This document shows, piece after piece, positions 44,242 to 55,445 of a DNA stretch of 64,000 nt (positions are counted from its first letter, which is position 1; every line of letters starts with the position of its first letter). The position numbers were made by a program, and so were the translations under genes. This stretch comes from Ichthyophis bannanicus. Lineage: Eukaryota; Chordata; Amphibia; Gymnophiona; Ichthyophiidae. Location: contig CM066032.1 of assembly GCA_033557465.1 (NCBI GenBank), forward strand, positions 452,286,077 to 452,350,076, read 5' to 3'. Under the pieces are notes generated by a model that was given only the letters and a program-made list of their open reading frames with translations, searched no databases and was not told the DNA's origin.

Positions 44242-47200
44242 ATGGAGAGAGAGAGGGAGAGAGACGGTGAGGGTGAGGGTGAGGGTGTGGAGGATGTGTC
44301 CCAACCTGTGGTGGGTGATACACCGACGCTACAGACTGCACATCCTAGGGAGGGACATGCAGGACCATCTTTTGGGCCACAGCCTGCACAATATGTCCAA
44401 ACTGGGAAGAGAAAAAGGGTACCTGTGCCTGGTCCACAGCGAAAAAGAGCTCTACGCTTCAGTGATAGAGAGAACTATATCCTACTCTCGCATGTAATTG
44501 AAAACTATGACCTCTTATTTGGCAGGCTCAGCAGTCGCACAACAGTGGCCACCCGAATGGCAGTATGGGAGGAGGTGCGTGCTGCAATTGCAGAGGCAGG
44601 GGGCCCCACAAGGGATGTTGAAAGCCTCAAAAAGAGGTACTCGGATATAAAAGAGGGGTGCGCCAGCACATGGTGGCTGAAAGACAACATGCGCATGGCA
44701 CAGGTGGTGGGGGCCCTTTTATCCCATCACTCACACCATTGGAACAAGAGCTGGCAACACGTTTGGGCCACATCTATCTCCGTGGACTGCCGGAGGCCCT
44801 TGACACGGCACATCCTGACGCAGGTATGTATAGTAATTGCCAGGTTCACAATGTCCCTTCAGTACACATCATTCAGCTGCACAGACACTCCCATACCTGT
44901 GACCCAATCCACACCATGTTTAAAAAGTGGTGTCACATGTGTGTGTTATGGCCATGCACAAACTGTGTTGTTGCCATGCCCTGTCACAATATTACATATG
45001 TGTCCCTCGAAAACAGCAACCTCCCCATCTGTTTCCAAAACTACACACAACAATTCCTATCCAACCTGCACATCTGTGATTGCAAAGCACCATATGATTT
45101 TGTGGCACACTAATCAGGTAACGTGTGTGTGACATACTATTTGCACAGTGCTACATGTGCTTCTCAGTGGGCCACAGGTGCTGGCTACATGGGATCCACG
45201 GCACAATGGGTCACAGCCAAACATATCCAACAATGAGCATATAGTATGTCTAGAGACAATATTTCAAATGCATAATTAAACATAAACAGGCAATGTATGG
45301 TCCAAACAAGTGTAAGGGTGATGTATTCTCACACATGTGTGGACATATGTTGTACAGATAGAGGGAGGGATGTGATGGGGGACACATGTGGCATGGCACT
45401 CCAAATATACACATGGAAAATATGCAACATGTGCATGGCCACACGACACACATGTGCCCCAGAAACAGCTGAATGACGTAGACAAACATGTATGGGAGGG
45501 TGTCATGGGTCGGGTACGCAGCACACACGCACATACCCACCCCATCATCTCTGTGGTGTCTGTGCCACACATATATAGATATGATTATGTTGAAACATAT
45601 GTGTTTTCCTTGTTATTGTTCAATATGCAGGTGACTACAGTAAAATGGGAGAGGTAGAGGAGGAGGCGGAGGAGGAGGAGGAGGAGGAGGGGGAGGAAGA
45701 GGGTGACTTTGACATCACAGTGCCAATGAGTGTGTTGGAGGATGAACCTGCTGTCTCAGGGGGCAGCACAAGTGCTGTTGATGAAGAGCCCACAGAGCCA
45801 CCTGTACCCAGTATATCACCACTAGGGGCAGCATCAAGGGAGAACATCGACGGACCCAGGCTGCAAGTATACACCGAGAGCCCTGACCCTCAGGCGATGA
45901 TGGCGGAGTTAAGGTCCCATGGCGTATCTGCACATCGCGATGCTGAAGGTGGGTGACATACGACAGTCATAATTCCAAAATAAACACCAATAGTCACTAG
46001 TTGGTGTTTGTGTGGTGAATGTTGCAACATAACCACCACATATATCACATGTATGGCTCATGTTGGTGGGATATTGTTTCTTGAAAGAATGGTGTGGGGT
46101 ATAATATATGGTGTTACTATGACGCAAAACAGAATCACCGAAGGTCAGTTGACACCCACAGATGCAGGCCTAAAAGGAATGTTGTATAAGGGCCACCATG
46201 TTGTTGTCATGAGAAAGATCAACACTTGCCCTTGCAACAGTCTACCTCATTGCAGACACCCAGATGTCTGGTAAACCACAGCATGACATCTAAATAATAG
46301 TTGAAGAAACAAACATACCATATATATAGCAATGCAACCCTCCTCTGTGATGTAACAGCACAAAGAACGCATTCCCCACAGTCTGCATCTGCAGGTGTCA
46401 AATTACATAGCATATGGAGAGAGGTGCGAAAATATGTCAGGTCAACCATAGATACGGATCTACAGAGGGGTCTCAAACGTACAGTATGAACCTGATGGCT
46501 TGTTAGGAGAGAACATTCCTCAATTTCCTCTGTACAGAAAGACATAACATAGACTGTAATCCAGACAGAAAAGGAAAACACCATGTCCCCTTACTGTAAG
46601 GCCAACAATCCCTCAACAGATTGCATAGGCTGTGAGCATGTGTGTCCCAGTTAAATTGTGGGCCTATGTCCCCATACCGTGTGATGGTCCCCAGTATCAT
46701 ACGTGTCATACCTGCAATATGTGTTGTATGCAACCATACAGTAATGAGTATGACGCATGTCTATTTCTCAACAAATGGTTAAACAAGGACCAAATCCGTG
46801 AACAATTACTGTGCTGCAAAATAAACCTAAACACATATGACTAACTACAACATAAGCTTGCCATGTTGAGACCATATCATACACCACGTATCCACACAAC
46901 ATTACCAGAATTGGCACATCACCCCACCCCTCCTTTCCGAATGCAAACATTAGAGCATTACACAAAGACCTCACATAACATACTGGTGTATGATAGCAAA
47001 TTTCAATCCCAATGATAAATAAAAAAAACAGAAGAACTCATCTCCTTTACAAAATAACCAGATACATCATCATAGAGCAAGCAACCAAAGAAATACATTA
47101 CCTAGTCGAAATGTGTTATTGGAGACACAAAATGACACAAGTGAATTTTACACAACACAGTATAGGTAATGGCCAGAGTTAAGATAGAGATATCTGACCA

Positions 47201-48686
47201 ATCTGTACTGTCATACATACATTATCCCTTACAGCAGGGTACAAAATAAACATACTGAAGCTCAGCCTGTAAGGATCCATATGCTATGTCAAATGAGAAA
47301 GGGGAAAACATATGTTGTCTAGTTGTTATGACTGTTTTCCATGTCCTAATTGCTGCATCCACGTTCACAATGCCTGTGCAAGAGTTCTGCTCACTCACCA
47401 TAGTCTGATGTTTATGTGTCCAGACAGCTCTATTGTACTGTTTTATCCACTCTACATTGTCACATTTGCTTTAACATAACCATTTATTCCGTGTAGTAGG
47501 TCTCTGACATCCCACACTATCAATGACGTAGTCAGCATGCCAATGTCTATCCTCAACTACACTCACATAAGCAGCTATGTTCATAAGGTATCACCCACTC
47601 CCACAAAACACGTAAATGCTTCACGGGATTAACGTCTGTCAGCACCATCACATTCTAGTCATTCCCCAACATCAGCTCACGTACATTTTGTACACCACCA
47701 AGCATACATATCAGTGTAGTCCTTGCACCAGGCAATTCCAAGGACCAGCACATGCGGATAATGTGTACATCCCCACATCCAGCCCTCATACTGACAATGT
47801 AACCCATCAGACCATACATTGTCATGTCATAAAACAATCATTAGGGCAGGCCAAACCTGATTTGCCGTCACACAGTCTTACACAAATATATGGCATCCCA
47901 TGAGGCTACATCCAGTACAAACATCTCATGGAGAATAGCAAATTCCATAAACACATAACACACAGTTCCTGTCGTAACATGCCCCAACAGCTCATGTGCA
48001 TCTCTATGCCACATATAGCAAAACCCTGGACCCATACATGACCTGTGCAGACATTCCCAAACACACCTCGGTACAACAATGCTTCTGCCCATCTGAGGTG
48101 TTTATGGCTGCTGCATGCTGCACCTGACCTAAATAATGGATATGAGATGACTGTCCTTGCCCAATTCTGTTGCCACGTCAGTAGTATGTGGGTGTGTATG
48201 CAGAAGCTATTGTATGACTGTTGTGTTGTCCTCCCACATCCTCTTCCTGTATAGTGTTCTCTGTGTTTCTATTAGTTGTAGTACACTGCGATATATGTGT
48301 TATACCCCTAACCATGTTCCCATATGACTCAGCACTATCACATTAGCATTAGTGTGGTATGTGTATGACATGTTGCTTTATGAAGGTGTTTTCGTGGAGA
48401 GGTAGTTCATTGACCACCCTGTGTCCCATTCACAGCCAATCGACGTGTTCTGGAGCGGATTCGCTGTGCTGTGGAGCGGAACACCAGGGATGTTTGTGCT
48501 GCGCTACGGACATTACATGAGGGGGTCGTAGCCATGCCACTAACTCGCATGTGTGAGGCCCTTGAGGGCATACGTGATGTTCTGATCCGAGCTGCACCTG
48601 CACCACCAATGTATCCGGAGGAGGATATAGCCTTGCCAGGGAGAGGGGCCCGACGTGGCAGGCGTGGCCGACCACGCCGTCAGTAA
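44242..48686 (+). CDS. NAIF1-like Myb/SANT DNA-binding protein of Harbinger, three exons
   Basis: Harbinger elements encode a Myb-like partner that carries the transposase into the nucleus and binds element DNA; vertebrate NAIF1 derives from one. Exons: 44242-44823 (donor CAG|GTATGT), 45631-45948 (acceptor ATATGCAG, donor GAAG|GTGGGT) and 48436-48686 (acceptor CATTCACAG, stop 48684-48686). The phases agree. Exon 1 has a basic stretch TGKRKRVPVPGPQRKRALRF, then a Myb/SANT-like helix set (RFSDRENYILLSHVIENYDL, AVWEEVRAAI, VESLKKRYSDIK). Exon 2 is acidic (a Glu run). Exon 3 has a helical ERIRCAVERNTRDVC segment and a basic tail GRGARRGRRGRPRRQ. One missing base near 44650 (AAAAGAGGGG) shifts the frame; with it restored the length is 384 codons including the stop. 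AATAAA lies at 48928-48933. Confidence 0.82.
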
Positions 48687-48689
48687 CCT

Positions 48690-50428
48690 ATGATAATATA
48701 GAAATGTACAGCACGAAACCAAAGGTTTCTCTCTGTTGCACTGTTCAGTTTTAGCAACTATGTACATAGTATATTCTGTTATTGCGGCTTGGTTTGGGTT
48801 ATATGTGAAAGTAGACATATGTGATTAGTATGTTGTGTGTGTGTTATGTAATTGGCTTGGGGGGATCTTTGATATGTCTTACACACATGTTTGTAACAAT
48901 AGTTTTATATGAGAGAATTGCTGTGATAATAAACAGCTGTCCAAAAATAGATACATTGTCTCTTTCCAAAGAGTGTCCATTTGGTCCCATGTGTATCTCT
49001 GAGAGGGGGGTGGGAGGACCATAGGATCTGCAACCATGTCCACTGCATAAGCTACTTTGCCACACACATATACTATTTCCATGATCCACACATATGTGAT
49101 GTTTCACTAGCACAATGTGTCACCACAGCCTCTGCGCTGCAGCGGCACAGTGTGCACAGACATCCATGTACGACATGGGTGTGGAACCGTGATACTGTGG
49201 AGCCGCAGACCAGTCAGGTTCTGAGCATATCCCTAATGTATATGCTGGCGATATATATCTCACCATTACAATTATCATGACCACCTTACTGGTTTGTGTC
49301 CCTCCAAGACTGGATTTTGAGAGCGCTGCCTTACACCTCTGTCATGTACGATTTATTTTGGGCTGGGTGCAGATGTCACAGACATCGGATGGTTATTTGG
49401 AATGCGTAACATTGCTCCCTGTTTCTCACCAGCAGTAACGGGTGGTGGCAATGGCAATATGTTGGTGGTGGGGAGAGGTGAGGAGGAATATGACACACTC
49501 TAGGTAACATGTGTGATGTCGGGGACATCTGCGCCTTGCCCACTCACATTCCAAAATGGCAGAGGTGTAATCCAGGTCTCTCAAAAGCGAGCCCTGGAGG
49601 GCCGAAACTTCAGTCACGCTGACAGGATATCTCCAATTCATATATATCTCTGCCACACTCATTAGGACTATTTCCAACACCTGACTGCCCTGCGGCTCTA
49701 CAGAACCACGGTCCACCACCCTTGATGTGGACACAGGGGTACTGTGTTATAAATGGCCTGTTTATGTTCCATACACATCACCATCTGCAACCCGTATTAC
49801 AGGTCACTTGGGTGGCATTTGTGTGACCTGTGCCCTCACCTATATAAGTGGTCACATGCACCCCAACCCACCATAGGGATGCATGTTACAGAGGCAGACA
49901 TTTGTGAGCCGCATATTTTGCCGGCTCATATATGTGAGAACATGTGGGTCATGTATATGCATCCCTGTGGCAAGTACGTCTGTGGGGCAGCCACTACATG
50001 GTAACATGTAATGCAGCACCCTGCTATCACACACCTACACACATGAGTTTCCCGACACACTGCATGTGGTGCCAATTGAGGTATCACACGCATGTTTACC
50101 CGTCAGGAATGTATGTGGCTGCACACATATGACATGCTGGCATCTATAGTCATATGCTACGTGAGACACGTGACCATTACAGGGTTCAGAAAAAATACTT
50201 TAATATGTACAAACAAAACTACAACTATATACATATCTAGGGTAGGGGGAAAATGCCATCACCCACCCAACAAAAACAAACCCTCCCCACCCCCGCACAC
50301 ACACCCCCGCAAGAAACCCCATCCCTCACACGAACCGCGAACCCCCACATGACCCCCCCCTCCCTCAGCCTGCCCCGTGATGTCGGACAGGGATGCACAG
50401 GTCACATGTGTGGACGTCAAAGGCACCA
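48690..50428. other. Space between the convergent 3' ends of the two Myb genes
   Basis: The 3' UTR of the plus-strand Myb gene ends soon after AATAAA at 48928-48933. The minus-strand Myb gene probably ends at an ATTAAA variant (complement at 50199-50204). Between them are phrases such as GAGCCCTGGAGGGCC (49583-49597), which recur in other orientation at about 56763 and 58720. No gene was seen. Confidence 0.45.
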
Positions 50429-53400
50429 TCAATGGTGCCTGTTACCCCCGTCAGGGGGTTGCAGCGGAAATGGCAGATGCTCACTGTCAGCAACCACCCT
50501 CTCCATGGCTCCCGCCATCCATTCCTGCAGGTGCACCAACCGGTGCACCCGCTGCTCCAGTGCATCCAGAGCCTCACACAGATGTACAACACATCTGCCA
50601 CCACACACACACATTGTTCCTGGTGTTTGTGTGGTGGCATCTGCATGCACTGTGTGTGGGGCCCTGGATGTTGGAGCCACCTGCCCTTGATGGCGGGAGC
50701 CAACAGTGCCCTGTGCTGCACTGTCCTCTATGTCACTCTCCCAGACACCCTGTGGCCACTCTTCCCCCCCTGACTCCTCCCCAACACCCCCCAACACCTC
50801 CCCCCCACCCACATCACCTGCGCCCTCACCCCCCCTTGTGACCCTGGCACCCACACCTTCCGTCCCAGCATCCCCCATGACCCCCTCCGCTGTGTCGTCT
50901 GCAGGACCCTCTGCCTCCTCCCCACTGGTGTCCAGGACTACCACCTCCATGGCAGCGCGGGAGGTGGGCCTTCGGAGGGCATAGGCAGAGGTACGGGGGT
51001 CTTCGTCACTGTCATCATGATCTGTGGAAGATGACAGTCATCAGCACACGTAGATGTGTGTGACACATCACATGTACCCATGCAGGTACCATGCACACTG
51101 ATGGGCCACTGTGACCTCTGATGGTGGGCAGCCATGTCATCAATACGCACCATCACCATGTGATGATTCAGCATTCCTCACGCGCTCAAGGTATGCGCCA
51201 TGGTGCAGGCGCAGCTCCCTCCCTTTCTTTCTCAGATCCTCGACCTGTGTGTGTGAGAAAATATGGGTGGGAGCATGAGTGAGCACTTACGTCTGGTGGG
51301 TGGGCAACAGAAACATAGCACAGTGTGTCCTGGGTCTGGACACTTCAGCTACACTGATGTGTTTCATGTATAGCATAGTTCAACACCTGTCACAGGGGAT
51401 CATCATGGGCACATGGAATGTGTTATCACATGTGGACAACACCATTACCAACTGAGCCTACTCACCAATGTTGGTCATCGTCACATATGTCAGTCTCTGG
51501 AGCCATGCCATGGTGCTTGCGTGATGCTACTTGCTGTCCAATATTTGCATCTCTTGTTGTGTATGTTTTGCACACCAGGAGCGGGTGAAGGGATACATTG
51601 GAGCAGTTGTTGAATGCGACAGAACCCAAGGGGGACAGGGATGTTTGTTAATTTGTGCATCCTGCTGTGTCTGGCGACCACCTGTTACAGGCAATGAACT
51701 ATGCTATCAGCAGCTAACAACATGGCTAAGTCACACATGTGGGAAACAGTGGGATGAGGAGGGCAGGAAAGGGTTACAAAACTGATCATGTGCTGTGGAG
51801 GGTCTGTACCTCCACCCATGTTGGCTGGCCATCCTGTGTGAGAGTCAGGTTGGGGTGTAGTATGTATGGGGTATGTTTGGTAGAGCAGCCTAAACAAACA
51901 TACAACAACTGCAGGTGCCCTTATCTGAGCTTACCGTGCCCATGTCGGCTGGCCTATATCTTGTGGAAATGGCACTATGACCTATGACCTGTATGATGAC
52001 AGCAGGTGTATTTTGATAAACCATGGACAGACACCAAACAAACACACTACGCAATTGCCACCTGTGCTCATGTGGCTGCTTGTGTCTGTGGTGTCCAACC
52101 ACAAGAGGTGACTGTAGCTTTCCTACAACATCAGTTCTGTTCACCTGCTACAAGGTAATGGATTTGTAGGAGGTGTGAGGATGGGTAACCTAACTATGCA
52201 TAAAGTGAGGGGACTATGGCTCTGTTACGGCCTTTGGGAATATCTTTGCCTAGGTCATGGGGATGTTGTACCTATACACACATCAACATGTGCACATAGC
52301 TTTTCATCGTGATACATCACAGACATGTGTGATGAGATAGTGACCTCACAGACTATGTGAGAGGTGCAACTTACCTGTCATAAACTACCCCAACATGTGA
52401 CTGCTGTACCCACCAATGCAATGTGGCGTACGGCCCCATGGGGGTTGCGTGTTGTGCCACACATCATCAGCTGCATATCCCATTGCAGTGGGATCATAGA
52501 CAAGTGACCTTACACAGGTCATAGGACTCCTGGAGATAGGGAGAATGTATTGAACTGGTTAGGCACACACAACCATATCACCAGGGTGCGTGATAGACCA
52601 CTGTGATGGCCTCACTTAACTCCTGGGGAAAGGGATGCTCTATTAAACTCTTTATTCACACACAACCATATCAACAGGGTACGTGATAGCCGACTGTGAT
52701 GGCCTCACATAACTCCTGGGGAAAGGGAGGATCTCTTACACTCTTTATGCACACACAACCATATCTCCAGGATGAGTGAAAGGCCACTGGGATGGCCTTT
52801 GAGGGCTCCTGGAAATAGGGTAGATGTAATGAACTTTTTCAGCACACAGAACCATAGCTCCAGGATACATGAAAGGCCACTGGGATGGCCTTTCAGGACT
52901 CCTGGAACTAGGGGAGATATTCTAAACTGTTTCAGCACACATCACCATAGCTCCAGGATACATGAAAGGCCACTGGGATGGCCTTTCAGGACTCCTGGAA
53001 CTAGGGGAGATATTTTAAACTGTTTGAGCACACATCACCATAGCTCCAGGATACATGAAAGGCCACTGGGATGGCCTTTCAGGACTCCTGGAACTAGGGG
53101 AGATGTAATGAACTTTTTCAGCACACAGAACCATAGCTCCAGGATACATGAAAGGCCACTGGGATGGCCTTTCAGGACTCCTGGAACTAGGGGAGATATT
53201 CTAAACTGTTTCAGCACACATCACCATAGCTCCAGGATACATGAAAGGCCACTGGGATGGCCTTTCAGGACTCCTGGAACTAGGGGAGATATTTTAAACT
53301 GTTTGAGCACACATCACCATAGCTCCAGGATACATGAAAGGCCACTGGGATGGCCTTTCAGGACTCCTGGAACTAGGGGAGATATTTTAAACTGTTTGAG

Positions 53401-55118
53401 CACACAGAACCATAGCTCCAGGATACATGAAAGGCCACTGGGATGGCCTTTCAGGACTCCTGGAACTAGGGGTGATGTTTTAAACTGTTTCAGCACACAG
53501 AACCATAGCTCCAGGATACATGAAAGGCCACTGGGATGGCCTTTCAGGACTCCTGGAACTAGGGGTGATGTTTTAAACTGTTTCAGCACACAGAACCATA
53601 GCTCCAGGATACATGAAAGGCCACTGGGATGGCCTTTCAGGACTCCTGGAACTAGGGGAGATATTTTAAACTGTTTGAGCACACATCACCATAGCTCCAG
53701 GATACATGAAAGGCCACTGGGATGGCCTTTCAGGACTCCTGGAACTAGGGGAGATATTTTAAACTGTTTGAGCACACATCACCATAGCTCCAGGATACAT
53801 GAAAGGCCACTGGGATGGCCTTTCAGGACTCCTGGAACTAGGGGAGATATTTTAAACTGTTTGAGCACACAGAACCATAGCTCCAGGATACATGAAAGGC
53901 CACTGGGATGGCCTTTCAGGACTCCTGGAACTAGGGGAGATATTTTAAACTGTTTGAGCACACAGAACCATAGCTCCAGGATACATGAAAGGCCACTGGG
54001 ATGGCCTTTCAGGACTCCTGGAACTAGGGGAGATATTTTAAACTGTTTGAGCACACATCACCATAGCTCCAGGATACATGAAAGGCCACTGGGATGGCCT
54101 TTCAGGACTCCTGGAACTAGGGGAGATATTTTAAACTGTTTGAGCACACAGAACCATAGCTCCAGGATACATGAAAGGCCACTGGGATGGCCTTTCAGGA
54201 CTCCTGGAACTAGGGAAGATGTAATGAACTGTTTCAGCACACTTAACCATATCGCCAGGATACATGACAGGCCACTGTGATGATCTTACAGCACCCCTGG
54301 GGATAGGGATATTGTTTTGTACTTTGACAGCACACAGACCAATATCACCATGATGACAGGTGAGCCAGTGTGATGGCCTCTCTAGTCCCCTGGTGATAGG
54401 GTGTATGTATTACAGTGCTTGAGCACACACAACCGTATCTCCAGGGTGACTGATAGACCACTGTGGTGAGCTCTCAGGACCACTGGGGATAGGGGGGCAT
54501 ATTGCACAACATTGGCAAAAACAACCAGATCACCTGGGTGATTGACATACCATTAATGCTTTGCTTCACATACCCTTTCTGTGGACGGAAAGGTTATTTT
54601 CTGCAGCTACACATTTCACCATATTCATATGATGTGATTTGGATATAATTAAGCTGATCTATTGGTTTGCTTTCTTACAGTATGTGTTGGCACGTCCACA
54701 GCAGCAAATGCCAGGTAATAGGGCTAGCATCATGACCTGTGTGACCATATCCATCACCACCTGGGTACAGGTCAAACCTGTCACATATTATACAAAGACA
54801 ATATGGGATGTATGTTCAGCTGCAGCACATTACTGACACACAATACCTGACCCCAACAGCATGAGGATCTGCAATGCACACAGCCTCTAGATATATATGT
54901 CTATTTCTAATGACCTGTCCCCATCCACTTACCTCCCTTGGGAAGTCAGCTTCTCTATTGAAGCGTCTCTGTAGCCGTTCCCAGGCCCTGCGGACCTTTC
55001 TGCTGTCCCTGTACCTGTTTTGCCCGGGGAACAGCTTCTCCTGCCTTGTGGCAATCAGGCGAGACAGGGTGCGGAGCTCCCGAGGAGTGAATGCAGGCTT
55101 TCTTGTTCTGGACGCCAT
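50429..55118 (-). CDS. Second Myb/SANT-type protein of the giant element, three exons, intact 288 aa
   Basis: The start is ATG 55118. Exon 1 (55118-54933, donor GTAAGT) encodes FTPRELRTLSRLIATRQEKL, then WERLQRRFNREADFPRE. Exon 2 (51244-51157, acceptor CACACACAG, donor GTGATG) continues the helix with VEDLRKKGRELRLHHGAYLE. Exon 3 (51021-50429, acceptor CTTCCACAG) is acidic (HDDSDEDPRTSAYALRRP, VLDTSGEEAEG) and ends with a coiled coil, LCEALDALEQRVHRLVHLQE. The three exons sum to 867 nt with no internal stop. The first part resembles Myb/SANT-like (Myb_DNA-bind_5) domains with conserved Trp and Arg/Lys spacing. The exon 2 donor is the weakest call. Its role is presumably DNA binding at the element. 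It is not the usual Harbinger partner, which is the gene at 44242. Confidence 0.72.
52555..54540. repeat. 93-bp satellite array (about 16 close units plus degenerate edges)
   Basis: Core units from about 52772 to 54240 start at CCATAGCTCCAGG and repeat every 93 bp (52852, 52945, 53038 and onward). Each unit carries the hairpin AAAGGCCACTGGGATGGCCTTT around its centre. Two subtypes differ at CACATCACC versus CACAGAACC. The first three units recur as a block (279-bp higher-order step). Flanking units at 52555-52770 and 54240-54540 are diverged, as expected for an array homogenised in its middle. Because 93 is divisible by three, long ORFs exist on both strands; they are not genes. The array lies in intron 1 of the second Myb gene. 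Confidence 0.92.
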
Positions 55119-55445
55119 TTTGAGATATTATCACCTGATTGCACGCAGCGTCATTGACGCGCATGCGCCCCGCAAATGCCACACATTTCCAATGTTTTAC
55201 GTGCAACTGTGCCCCGCAAGTGGCGCAGTTTAGCGACGTATGACGTCCAACTGCGCCCCAGAGATTGGCGCACCTTGGCGACGTAACACGTCTCATTGCG
55301 CTCCGCATCTGCTGCATGTTTTATAAATATTTCGTCCCACAGCGTCCCGCAACTGGCGCAATTTATACACATATGACGTTCAAGTTCGCCCCGCACATTG
55401 TTTTGCGGAACGAGTTGCGCACATGCGCACAACAACTGCAATATA
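55119..55445 (-). promoter_or_regulatory. CpG-rich promoter of the second Myb gene
   Basis: This GC- and CpG-rich block lies immediately upstream of ATG 55118. It contains the NRF1-type core GCGCATGCGC (55159-55168) and several variants of GCGCCCCGCAA (exact at 55165-55175; variants near 55208, 55252, 55296, 55343 and 55387). The GCGCCCCGCAA word recurs near the right end of the element. Confidence 0.55.

Noticed and set aside
44824..45132. Extension of the Myb exon 1 frame to 45132
   Set aside because: It runs through a strong donor site (CAG|GTATGT) into CA/TG-rich intron sequence. The spliced exons give a coherent protein.
52772..54280. 502-codon open frame with 31-residue repeats
   Set aside because: It is the translation of a 93-bp satellite; the opposite strand is equally open, and there is no start context or protein signature.
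52555..54540. CRISPR array
   Set aside because: The units are contiguous 93-bp satellite monomers without unique spacers, in a vertebrate-like nuclear context.
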